Source of the DNA: Dicaeum eximium
Lineage: Eukaryota > Chordata > Aves > Passeriformes > Dicaeidae
Assembly: GCA_013396995.1 (NCBI GenBank)
Contig: VWZP01008545.1
Coordinates: 310,001-374,000, forward strand
Reading direction: 5' to 3'
DNA length: 64,000 nt
Part shown: positions 52,536-64,000 of the stretch, one piece after another
How the letters are laid out: each line of letters opens with the position of its first letter
How positions within the stretch are numbered: the stretch's first letter is position 1
Position numbers and translations under genes: made by a program
The notes under the pieces: generated by a model
Told to the model about the DNA's origin: nothing
Database searches by the model: none
The model's input: the letters and a program-made list of their open reading frames with translations, nothing else

Positions 52536-55289
52536 GGTACAAAGGTTAAGCACTTGCGTTTAAATTTAAAAGTAACAATCAATTTACCATACAATAAACT
52601 ATTCTCAAAAAAACCTGACAGAAATAAATAAGTCCTGTCCCAGACTCTAGTTCAAATATCTAAATTCATACAAATCTTAATGAAAATGTAGTTTGACTGA
52701 GAAATACTGAAATTTAAAGCCACCAAAATCATATATGTAACCATCAGTCCTTGCCTGCAAGATGGTAAAGCCCTGTCATGACAACTGTTGATTAAAAATG
52801 ATATATAATTCAGCTTAGCTTCCCTACCAGAGATGTGAGATGGAGAAATGTGCCATAAAATAAGGTCCTGTGCTTACTTTCTTTTTTTCAAAGACAAGAA
52901 ACAGAAAATTTTGTGGGAAACCCTCTGTAAGATCCTGACATGCATTTAGTCTGACATTTCATGACAACAATGAATTGGTGTCCATTGCTGAAAAGAAAAC
53001 TGCTATGGGACACCCCAAAGGGCATTTTCTTCCTCTCTACAGTATCCAAACTGCTCTAAAGTCTGACTCGAGCAGACTGCTTTTTTAATGAACCCTAAGT
53101 CAGCCACCTCTAATTCAGAGTTATTAGAGCTGGAAGTATTAACCTGATTCTCCTGAATTACCAATCAGTAAGTGGCTGAATACCCATTTAGCAGCTGTGT
53201 CTCTGGGCGCCCATCAAAGGGTTCAAAGTGGCTTTGATGGTGCCATCTCTGCAGCCCGCACCTTTATCAGACAGGGCTGCAGTGGGCAGAGTCTGTCACC
53301 AAAACGTGTTAACCCTACTTTCTCAACCAGTTAATTACACTGGCTTAAGGCTACCTCTTGATTCTTTTGTCAAAGCCAAATTTAGCAAAATTTGGGATGT
53401 GAAGATACTTTACTTTTGTTCTGTTTATCTGAATAACTCTGCCTGCTCCCTTAGAGACTTATCTGAGAAGCTTTCCATCCTTCTCTGCCTTTGATCAAAG
53501 GCTGTCAGAATTTGCTTCATTTACATTTCAGACCCCCTGATTAAACCATGTCCTTTGGGTTACGAAGTATTGATGGATGACAGAACTAAGACAAACTGTT
53601 CTAACTTCCTCATTGCATTGTCTTACTTCAAGATTTTTATCACCCTGTTATTATGCCTCTCCTGTATCTGCATGCCTGTCTGGCAAAGGAGCTTTCTTGC
53701 TGCAGAAGTACTAATGATCTCTGAGTTTTAGGACAATAAATGACTCTCAGTCCTATGGATATCATTACTGTTAAGAATTTAGTGTAAAGATAACCTCCTG
53801 ACTACTGGGAGCACAATTATTTTCCCAATGTTCTTCTTTGTGCACAGTATCCTACGAACAGCACACACCACCAATGACAGGTTTAATTTAGAAGGGATCA
53901 GCTCTTTGCAGTTGATAGCTACAAAGCCATTCAGTCCAAATAAAATCAGTAACAAAAAGACTTCTTTGGTTGGTCCTACAGCATGTGTTTTGTTTCATGC
54001 TGTTAACAATGAGCAAGGTTCATGACATGACATTTCATCAACTAAATCTGTGTCCCTTGATAACCTCTTAAAATCCTGGGCTTTCAACAGAATTCCCTTT
54101 CTCTGAGAAGGATTCAGTTAAGCTCTTATTAAACTCCTACAGTGTCACAGACCACTGACAGAATAAACCTCTGAAGCCTAATTTGGCTTTGTTCTTTCCC
54201 TTCCTCTGTCTTCTGGAGCAAGTGTCTTCCACTAAGAGCCTTACAGTTTTGCTGGCTTTGACAACCTCTATCTTGGTACAGGGTAAGCACAAAGGTGGGA
54301 AAAACACATCAGTGCATTCTCTTCTACAGCACTGGGAACACCAACTGGACCCTCGAGTGCCTGCCTAGTGTTTCATGGAATTGCTAGGAAAAAAATCCAG
54401 ACATGAGATTTTGCTGCCATTACTTCTGGTGCCATGAACTGTAACCTGGTTTCTAAGACTGGCTTTTTCAGAGGTCACTTAGGCACTTGATTCCTTTGTT
54501 TTCCTTCTGCCTCTGCATGAAGTTTAAGGTTATTGTAGCCAGAAAACTGCCCTGCTTCTTTTCTGCCTATTGGCAAAATCTCCTTGAGGAGAAATATTTA
54601 TGAAAAGGAATGAGACTCAGATCTCTCTGACACTAGCATGTTCTACATTTTTCTGGCTTTTTTTTTCTCTGTGTGTGTGAATTTTTTCCCTCCTAGATTT
54701 TTGTATCTATCTTCTTGCTAGCAGTCATTCTTGATAGTCATGATTAAATTTTAAAATGGTTTACTTTATGTATGGAAAGTGAATACTGAAACTGGTTTTT
54801 AAGTTAAGAGAAAATAATCCTTTCAATCACATGTCAAGAGACACAGGGACTGATTGTCAGATTTCTGTTGATTTTTCAAGACTTTTTAGTGCTTTCAGCT
54901 CTTAAATAATGCTTATAAAAGTCATTAGGGCTCTCCATAATGCACACTGCAGGTGCACATATAAGCAACTGAATACAACTTTTGAATTTGCTTTTCTTCG
55001 TACTTACAAGAAGGAGAAAATGTGAAAATGCTTTTACTACCTTTTTTGTTTGGTTTTTTGGTTTTTGGGAAGAGTTCTATACTTTGGAGCCATTGAAAGG
55101 CTACCTTCTTTCATTCCTTCTTTACTTAAAAATTGTGTTTCTATATTAGATACGGGCAAAAGAAGCACATAAATAAATATGTAATCATAACAACTATGCA
55201 TAAACCATTCTGGGGTAATATTTTCATAATGATTTAAGAATTTATAAGGAGGACAATGACAAATATTATACTATGAGGCTAAGGTGTTG
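52536..55289. other. Unique non-coding DNA, no gene seen
   Basis: Frames reach 88 codons at most (53228-53494, plus). 55040-55070 is T/G-rich simple sequence. No named repeat. Confidence 0.5.
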
Positions 55290-55490
55290 TCTCTAACAAC
55301 ATATGCACAATTATATACCTAACTAGCTACGTCATTAGCATCATCTGATACAAGGGCAGGGGGGTTGTTAACAATGAATGCAAATGAGGAATGCAAATAA
55401 TTATATAATTATTTCACTGTAGGCTCTAGACAGATTAGTTTGGCTTAAATTTATTGAGCAGTAAAGCAGAATGCACTGTTAAATTTGCAC
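55290..55490. promoter_or_regulatory. Candidate enhancer-like block: two octamers and a 20 bp palindrome
   Basis: The POU octamer ATGCAAAT occurs twice, at 55378-55385 and 55391-55398, inside a repeated GAATGCAAAT word 13 bases apart. AACAATG (SOX-type, opposite orientation to the classic SOX-POU composite) abuts the first copy. The second copy runs into a perfect 20 bp AT palindrome at 55395-55414 (AAATAATTATATAATTATTT). The sequence is non-coding and belongs to no family I know. Regulatory function is inferred from motif arrangement. Confidence 0.3.
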
Positions 55491-58400
55491 TAAAGATGTA
55501 ATCTAGCCTCATCATACTAGCAGATGCATCTATTTGTCTCAGAACCCTATGGCAGAAATCACTATTCAGCTCCCAAAAATGAGGAAAGGCTCCCTCAAGT
55601 TCAGAGGCAAGGACTGTAGTTCTGTTCAGAGATCTTTGTGTGTCCTCTCGGGGCTCTAAAGAGGTATGGACCCTTTTGTTTGGGAGAGCATTTCTTAATT
55701 CTTGCTCCTTCCACTTCTCTTCCATATCCACATGGACTATTTCACTCTACGACACAGACACTTACACTATTATGGTTCCTAAAAGAAAGGATAAAAGAGG
55801 GCTCTTCACAAAACTCTAAGTACATGTGTATGAACACTAATGAACCACCTCATCCTTTCTTCATAGGCAGGGGAACAATGTGAAAAAAAATACCCAAGAC
55901 TAAGAAATAACAGCAGCTCACAAAATGGATAAAACCTCATTTAACTGAGAACATTCAAGCAGCAATGGATCTACCATGCTTAAAAGTGGCACCCAAATTG
56001 CAGGCAGGGTGCAGAGGATCCTGTCAGAAGTGACCTGGGTTTGGTGAGAAAGCCTCGCTGCTTTTTCTCCTGGATGGATCAGGAGGATGTGTCAAGTACA
56101 AGCAGCAGGGTATGAGGATACCTGATTGCACATTTTGGTCATAGACAGTCAACCATTACTATTTTCTTCATTATCTTCATCTAAATTAGTTTGAAAAATG
56201 ACCAATGGAATATGTCTACAGTACACAACAGTACACAGAAATTGTGTAATAATTTTGTGTAAAATTGTGTAAGTCTGAAAAATACCGTAATAAAGCAGTG
56301 AAAAGATAGATTCACTCTAATTTATAGATTAGACCACTAAAAGAGTGAGATAAATATTTACACAGGAGGAACTGGCATTCTGTCTCAGTGCATACAAGTA
56401 TAAAGCAAAAGGATGTCACTACTGGAGTACAGCCAGATAATTTCATTTATTGTAGTCTCACAGCCTCACTGACCAATCAGAATTAAAATGATACTTAATA
56501 ACCAACAATGCACAGTGACACTGACATGTGAAAATTATGTTTCTCACTTTCACTTCAAACCCTTCTTCATTTTTCTTGCTAATATATTGGAAAGGAATTT
56601 AGTTAAAGTGAAATCCCTGAGAATAACAAAATGCTCTCTGTCTTATCAGTTGGAAAGGGTGAGGGTCTCTTGTGACTGAGTAAAGAAATGGCATTTTTTG
56701 CCTACTTCCTCATCCTGAGAATAAATTCTTATTGTTTTTAAATGTTACAGAGTTTGTCTGTTTTAAAATACCTGCTTTAAGCAGGTGATGTGTGCCAGTT
56801 CAAGAAGAAGCAAGTGAACCAAAAATCCCTGGGCATTGCAGACATCCAAGAACATGAGTAACAAATTCCAGTCACAGAAGCTGTGCCAAACAGAAGTAAG
56901 TGTTTCTTGAGTTTAAAGTCTTTTTTCCAAAGCTTCTTTGCTTCTATTTTTCAGAAAATGATCCGCTTCTCCTTTTAATATGGTAACTTAAAAAAGGTAA
57001 TTTTGTTTTGTATTAAAACTGTCCTTGGGTGCCAGTACAGCTTAAGCAGATACCAGAACATTCCAAAGAACTTCAAAGACTTCCAAGAGCCTTGCTCAAT
57101 TTTCTCCTAGTAAGCCTTAAGGTACAACAAAGAGAAGGGAGAACTCAAGAAAAGGACCACATTCTTGCTATCCTGCAGATCTAGGCTCTGTTCCCTCTAT
57201 TTGAGGACCAGGTTGAAACTCACATGCACTTGTGCATCCTTGAGGAGCAGACCAGACTCCTTTTGGGTGAAGACAGTGATTCTGGGCATGAGAAGGAGTG
57301 GAAATGCCATTTGCCTGTCTGGAACTAGGATGGTGTCTGTTTTGGGAGTACCAAAGTTGGCACAAATTAAAAGCTTTCTCCTTCTGATGAGATTTCCTTG
57401 GCGAGAGTGGAACAATCTTTTTCTTTGTTACATGAAGAAAAGGTGCTCCTACACCTGAAGTTCTATGATGGTTAAGGATTAGTTCTCAGTAGTAATTAAC
57501 ACATTCCATTAGGTTTAGGGAACAAGGAGAGCCTCTTGGAAAATCTCTATGGACCTGCATCTATCATCTACTTACAGACCTTAGTTCCTGATTAGACTGA
57601 TGGCTTTTGGCAACCCCAGCTATAAACTGCATGGCAAGAGCTTTGTACCTGTGCATTCAGCATGATGTATGATCCAGAAACTACTTGGGAAAACAAAGTT
57701 CTGGCTTGCAAACCTGTCACTGTTTCACATATTGATGGAATTAAATAAATTACTTCTCCTGGGGTTTCCTTAATTTGCAATAAATTCCTTCCTTCAAAGA
57801 AGTTGGCAAAATAATTTTAATGGCAACTGCTGAAGATTATTTTTAATATAAACACTAGGAAAAGTAGGTCATCTTTTATTTTGTAAAAAATTATCAAAGT
57901 ACCTCAAGTGCAAATACACCTGGTTACATGATTTAATTTCTAGTAATACTTTCTTCAGTCTCACTTGTTCAAGAACAAACACACTATTTATAATTGAGCT
58001 GTAATGGTGAAGGGATGTGCCCACTATAGCCTCCGATGTGCAAACATGAATTATAAAAATAAGATTCTAACCTTAAGCAGATAACAATTAGATTGAAAGC
58101 AATTTGCTTAAAAAATGAGTGAATAAAAATAATGCAGTGAATATAGATATGAAAATCAGAAATAATTACATTTGCTTCTATAATAAATTACTTTTCTTCA
58201 TGACATTTGCTCTGTGTCATTAGTGCTCTGCATTAAATCCCTCTATAAAAGAATTTTCTCAAATTTTCATTTTGTTTGCAATGAACCCTGCTAGACTGGA
58301 TGTTTGGCTTTTTCACAGTAAGGCATCTGGAAGATTGCCTCAGCTCTTAGCAAAGCTTGCTCCAAGAATCCAGTGAGGCAGTGGAATCTTTTCTTTGTTA

Positions 58401-60234
58401 GCAGGGCCTTGCTTACAGCATTTTTTGTCTGTGAGGAGAGATTTGAGTTGAATGAAAGGAAATTTGGAAAATTGGTTTGTTCAGTCTTGAAAAGAAAAAC
58501 GAAGACACATATATAATCACACTCATAAAAGGTTACTCAGACAAAGCTGGTAATAAATTACCTCCTATATTCACTGGGGAATAAGGTGAAAGTGATGTGC
58601 ATAAAATGGAGCAATGGAGGTTTAACCTAAATGTTATGAGAGACAGCACTGAAAGAAGGAATTAAGAAAGTGGAGGAATCCAGATTTTTAAGGGTTGGTT
58701 AGGCTAACATCAGCCAAAAATTGTTCAGCTATAACTGTTCTTGTTGTAAGGGAAATGCAGTAAAAGACAAGATAGGGTGCTTTTAGCCTTATTCTCTCTT
58801 TTACAGTGTTCCTGAAATCAAAATATTTTCATTTGAACATTTGTTCGGTTCAATGTGTTAGAAAAATATGATATAGAACTTTTTTTTTTTTAGACAGATT
58901 TCAAAATAATCAGTCAGATAGCCACATAAAAGAGCCCTAATCAAGCTTTCAGCAAAGGTTTTTGGTGTGGATGAACCCTCATTTTTCACACAAACAATTT
59001 TGCTCAGCTAGATCTGAAACCAAGTTAACTGCTCATTAATTCTTTCCCAGACAGTTTCTAAAGTCTGTATGACAAGTTTCCTTGGTAACAGCAGCCAGCA
59101 TATTCCATGACACCTAGCCATTAAACCAGACAAAAGCACGGATCCTGAACCTCCTGCCTCCATCCTGGAGAGTGAGGAGAGGCCAGAGGCAAACACAACC
59201 CCTGGCCTGTACCTGATCCCTGACCAAGCACATGGCTCATGCAGCCAATGTGTCCCATGACACCTTGGACATGTGTACAGCAGCTCTTGGATCATTTAAC
59301 ATTTGCCACTGCCTTTTCTCCCTCTATGAGCTCACAGCAAACTGTGCTGGAACACTGGGCAAACAACTGTAATTTCTGAAGTAAAAAGTTCGACCCAACT
59401 GCTTTGCACTCCTGCAAACTCTTAATCCAGACAATATTTAAAAGAGAAAAATGCTTTACTGTTTTTGTTTTTTAAACTTGATGATTCCGTTGTTATTTTG
59501 ATTAAGGAACAACCCAAATATTTCAGTAATTAGCAACTGCATTGTGCTAAATGGTGTTTAACAGAGATCCAAGAACAGAGACAATCTAGCTGTATTAACT
59601 TCAGTCCCAGATCTGGTTCTCTATTTGCTTCATCCACTCACAGTGAGAGCTGACTTATTTCTTACTCAACTAAACCACTGCAAAAGGTATTCATGACCTC
59701 ATAGTAGAGACCACAGCTAGAAGAAGATGGAAATCTGTTTCCTGAAAGTGAAGGAATTCAATACCCACCATGCTGGGAAATTTTCTGAGAGGGAGAGTGT
59801 GCTGAACCAGCAAACCCCTACAGCTGAAAGTGATTTTCAGGTGATGGGCAGGGGCAATGCCCTCATCAGCTTCAGGTAAGAACATCAGGGTGATGGAGCA
59901 CAGCCTGAACAATGGAAGCGGAACTCTGCTCAACAGTAAGGGCAGTCTTTATTATTGATAAACAGCTACATCAGCTGGGAGAACCAACTGGCTCTGTAAC
60001 TGTTTGTTTGTCCCAGAGTTAATCAAAGGAATGCAAACACTCTCTTCCTGAGGTAGCTGGACCAATATTGGGAAGTAGCTCAGCTCAGTGCGAGGGTATG
60101 AAAACTGACAAAGGAATTACTAAGTGTATTTTGCATTATACATTTAACTCTCCTCATGGACAATATCTAAAAGAACATGGTCAGAGGGCACTGGACTCAG
60201 GATGAGATGAGGTGAAAAGCATGGTGACCTGAAA
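55491..60234. other. Unique non-coding DNA with minor repeats
   Basis: 56216-56272 contains small internal repeats (CAGTACACA twice, TTGTGTAA-type words three times). 57165-57460 carries three overlapping frames of 65-97 codons on both strands, with no domain. A 29-base word recurs at a 150-base offset at 59091 and 59241. None of these supports a gene. Confidence 0.45.
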
Positions 60235-60281
60235 ATGAAATAAACTTATTCAGTTAATGAATGAAATAAACTTATTCAGTT
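60235..60281. repeat. Tandem duplication, 26 bp period
   Basis: ATGAAATAAACTTATTCAGT plus one T (21 bases) is identical at 60235-60255 and 60261-60281. Exact identity suggests a recent slippage event. Confidence 0.95.
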
Positions 60282-62972
60282 TGTTCTTCCTGCCCTCCTT
60301 ATGGAGCTGTGGAAGTATTCGATACCAGATACCAACTCCACATGGCTAAAAAGTTCCTGTTAAATGTTGTTTAAAACTGAAATCTTGCTGGTTTTTCTAC
60401 AGAAATGTTAATTCTTAGGCAAATCTGCTCCTCTAAGACTCTTCTTGTCATGAAGGAGAACATCCTGTGATATGAAGAATGGTGTCTTAGTCTGATTCTT
60501 TCTGTCCTACTGATTTCAACAGCGAGATGCATGTCCTTTCAACACTATGCTTGGCAATGAAGCTAAGAAAGATTAAAAGGAATCTTCCTGATCTCCAATT
60601 ACGGATATTTAAATATACACTTGACACAATGTATTAACAGGCAAATACCTGGAATTGTCAACAGCTGAAAAGCCTGATCACCAGAAAAAATGCATTCCAA
60701 ATTTCTTTTATGCATTTTCTGTGGGCAAAATCAGACTTCAAAGAGCAAATAAGAACTGATGTTGGATTTTATCTCTTTTTTGTCTCAGATTATTTTCCCA
60801 GATATGGCTTCTTTCATATTCAAGTTGCACAATGAATAGCAATTTTGACTCATTACTGTCTCAGTTGCTGGGGCCCATATTATTCTTTAACTTCAAAATT
60901 ATATTACCTTCTTTTCAATGCCTTTCTTAACCATGGAGACAGAATAAGTCAAACTGATTTATGCCTGGACACTTACCTCAAGAGTGAGTTATTTTTCCAA
61001 GCAAATATGCCAGTATAACATGCAATCTTTTAAAATATGAAAGCAAAAATAAAATTATTTAATTGAAAATTTTTAGGGTGTAAATAACATAAGTTTCATA
61101 TTCACATACATGCCCTAATTATGTGATCTTCACCAATATCCTCAAAGATAAAAGAGTATCAAAGAGATGTAAAAGTCAGGTTTTTTTGTTCTTTTTTTTT
61201 TGAGTATATGCAGAGCACATCTCAGTAAATTGCATCAAACTAATAACAGAGACAAGCATTACTCGAATTACACCAGTAATCCTGTGCAAAAATGGGTTTA
61301 CTCACTGTGCTTAATTGACAAGAGATCCATGGAGAGGAATTACTGATGAGAAATCAAAACAAAGATCTTAGGAGAGAAGAACTAAGGAAGACTGGAGACA
61401 AAATGTGTTCCCTGAAAAGGGGAATCAGGAGCAGATCCACTGAGAGAAATAGACCTTTGCCTTTCTTGTCCCAACTGGTCACATTCTTGTCACATTCTAG
61501 GACTGCCTAGGCATGGAAGGATCATTGTGCCCATGAGAAAACAAGGAAGAAAACCACTCCTCAGTTTCCTTGGTCAGCAGGAAGGGGTGGCTGGCTCAAG
61601 ATACCAAACTTTGCCCTCACTACTTCCCCTGGAGTAAAACAAGTCCCCAGTCACACAAATCACCTCTCCTGCCCTTGCTTTGCACCTTCACCTGTAGCTG
61701 TCCAGAAAATAATAAAATATACAGCTGACACAGGATATTCCACAATATTTTTGGACCAGTCTTGTCAAGCTTAGAATTAAGACCTGAGAAGAAACTTAGC
61801 ACAAACGTTAGCCCTGGAGCAATCAACACTTAAGGGTAATGCCTACCAGCTTTTTTACTAATGTAGCATTTTGTTTTGTTGCAAAGTGTGTTTAAGGTAA
61901 AACTCTCACAAATAATTCCTGTTAAAAGGGATTTTAAAATGCTGGTGAGTTGGTGAGACACTCGGAGAGGGTGATGGCGGCTGTCAGACGTGACAGGACA
62001 AGGAAGGTCTGCACTTCTGTTTGCAGGAGTGGAAAAGAGGTACTTCTGTTTAAACAATCAACTATGGTGGCCTTTTTTGATGCCTTCAAAATTAATGTAC
62101 TGCAGCTGGCAGGAGACAGCTCCATGCACTATGAAAATGGCAGATGTGAAGTTTTCAGAAGAAGCAACGTCCTTGACATTGAATTACTCTGAAGTTGTCC
62201 AAACTGTGAAAAGGCCTAGGAGGAATGAACAGAAAGCTCAGCTAGCTGACAAAACTGTCTAAAATTCTTTTCTCTTCATGAAGAACTAGGAGGTGGGAAC
62301 ATGGCAACTGTCTAACCATGTATTTTATTTTTGCTTCAACAGCAAAATGGTACTAACTTGGTCGGACCTTAAGCAAAGATTAACCTCCTGTAGTGACAGG
62401 GAGAGTCTATGCAAGGAGAGGAATTTATTGTCTGCTTCTGTTCATCCCATCATGAGGGTCCTGAGGAAGCCTATGAGTGCTAGAAAATTGCTGCCTCTGT
62501 GGCAGCATATCATCATATATTACAGACATATTGGCTAATGTCTGGAGTTGTTTCTGACATTTAAACAGATAGGTAACCAGTTCAACAGGCAGATAAAGCA
62601 CAGACTGTGCTTCATCCTGTGGTTATTATTTTATGAAAGCACCTTATTATATGATCTTCTGCACTTGCTGACGGGAAGTGTGCAATGACTGGAGGAAGGT
62701 GATGGGCAGAACAAACCTGAGTGTTCTCGTGTGACTGTGAGGATACAGGGGCATCCATCAGCACTGATCAAAAGCAGCAGCACTGTGATTTGAAATAATT
62801 ATGGAAGTCCATAAAAGGGAACTCTTGAACCACCTGGGAAGGAAGGGACTGAGGGAGCTGGGAAGTACAAGGCAGCACTGTTCACAATGGAAGAAGAGAG
62901 TTATTGTTTTCCCAGTGCACTCTGTCAGAGCTTTCCAGAAGAGATGAAGTGCTGTGTCCACCATGGAATGAC
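60282..62972. other. Unique non-coding DNA; one weak exon-like patch
   Basis: 61925-62270 has more CpG than its surroundings and two overlapping plus-strand frames (80 and 90 codons). The 90-codon frame contains an ITIM-like LNYSEV word (see findings). No splice donor of good quality follows and I assign no gene. The rest is unique sequence. Confidence 0.4.
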
Positions 62973-63024
62973 AGCACTAGTTAAAGAACCATAAAGAAAG
63001 CACTAGTTAAGGAACCATAAAAAA
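62973..63024. repeat. Tandem duplication, 26 bp unit x 2
   Basis: The copies at 62973-62998 and 62999-63024 both begin AGCACTAGTTAA and differ at two positions. Confidence 0.95.
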
Positions 63025-64000
63025 ATAAATTGGAGAGAAACCATGCAAGCAACTGATGGGAGTTTCTAGCATTGTAAGCAAGCCAGTTTGAGTCATGTGT
63101 CCAACAGGGATAAAAACAGTAAAGAAGAACAAAGTTCTTGGATAACCAATGGAGTTATGGGGTCTATACACATTAAGGAAGATTTGTATATTATTTGTAT
63201 ATTAGGGAAGATTTGTGATTTCATTTACATAACACTTCATCTATTTAGTATTTATGTGAAACAGGTAGGCATGGAATTCCATTATTCTGCATTTACAGAA
63301 GCACTATTTACAGCATTTACTACATTTTAGTGTCTCTTAGGCTTCTCTTTGTGTCCTGAAAAATTACAGCAACAGGAAGACTGGTAACATATGCATGTTT
63401 TGTTAATGAATCTGAATGTGTTAAGTTTTATGATCTCTACCCTTTCATCATTGGCAGTTGTGCTGTCTGCAGCTAGATTATGTTCCCTGTTATGCTGCAA
63501 TGGTAATCATACAACACACCTTTTCATACAATTTCATACCATAAAAGTTTTCATTTCCATTTGTGTCCATCTGCTCACCCACTTTCCCTGAAACTCCCTA
63601 GAATCCCAAAGCTCAAAATATCATTCAGGTGAATTCTTCCTGCCCTCCAGCTGGCAGTGCCATTATTACTATTTATATTAAAGTACATTGAGTAGATAGA
63701 GGTTCTGCCCAGATATTTTCTGCTTTTGTAACTCACATCTGCTGTCTCGCTTGCTCACTCATGACAATAAAATTGCAATGCACTTCTTCACTGAATTTAC
63801 ATCATGTTTAAGCCCTCTCCTCTTCCCCCAAATAAGACGCTTCTAAATGAAAATGTCTCCTTTAAATTAAAGTTTATTGATCCTCATCTATCTTTGGCCA
63901 CAAATATGTAATAATATCTGAAGTAAATGTTTTTATTTAGACCAGTTAAAACTTCACAGCAATCTCTTTTGTCTCCCTCCTACAGCAATCTCTCTTTGTC
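63025..64000. other. Unique non-coding DNA, no gene seen
   Basis: An 11-base word, ATTTGTATATT, is repeated head to tail at 63182-63203. Frames are 80 codons or shorter. Nothing else recognised. Confidence 0.5.

Noticed and set aside
57165..57460. Three overlapping frames as a retroviral or pseudogene remnant
   Set aside because: None of the three translations resembles a family I know, and stop-poor overlap on both strands is explained by local composition.
59389..59400. GTTCGACCC as a tRNA T-loop
   Set aside because: No matching A-box or acceptor-stem pairing at the right distance.
62320..62345. Polypyrimidine-CAG as a splice acceptor for an exon at 62342
   Set aside because: The following frames have early stops or no domain, and no matching donor or partner exon is visible.

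Overview
The window reads as vertebrate nuclear DNA, most likely from a bird. It is AT-rich and CpG-poor, and no coding frame exceeds about 150 codons on either strand. The only transposon remnants I can name are degraded 3' ends of CR1 LINEs (around 10.03, 11.07 and 28.78 kb). Simple-sequence tracts are short, and I see no Alu, B1 or mammalian L1 sequence. CR1 also occurs in crocodilians and turtles, so 'bird' is an inference; CR1 fragments plus a sparse repeat load fit it best.

I find no protein-coding gene, RNA gene or CRISPR array. The longest ATG-started frames (149, 141 and 135 codons) are about what chance gives in 64 kb of this composition. None shows a domain, signal peptide or convincing splice sites. 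The window is therefore intergenic (a gene desert) or lies inside a very long intron; the sequence alone does not say which.

Layout. 1-9 kb is mostly unique sequence with one compact cluster of promoter-like motifs near 3.0 kb. 9-12 kb holds an enhancer-like block, two CR1 pieces and a 42-base T tract containing an ambiguous base. 12.9-14.4 kb is the most structured part: a roughly 270 bp imperfect inverted repeat with a 24 bp perfect core, rich in homeodomain-type TAATTG/TAATTA sites, followed by another motif-dense block. 14.4-19.4 kb is unique, with a GC-richer patch near 17.2-17.7 kb. 19.4-19.65 kb is a second enhancer-like block, followed by low-complexity DNA to 20.3 kb. 20.3-33.4 kb is largely featureless apart from a 68 bp tandem duplication (24.9 kb) and a CR1 end (28.8 kb). 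33.5-34.2 kb, 49.4-49.9 kb and 55.3-55.45 kb are further motif-dense candidates. The remainder is unique AT-rich DNA with small tandem duplications at 45.3, 52.1, 60.2 and 63.0 kb.

The best reading is a non-coding regulatory landscape: scattered candidate enhancers with homeodomain, POU-octamer, SOX and E-box-like words in otherwise neutral DNA. The feature most worth following up is the 13.2-13.4 kb inverted repeat, which may be an old hairpin transposon retained as a regulatory element. Conservation cannot be tested from one sequence, so every regulatory call is low confidence.
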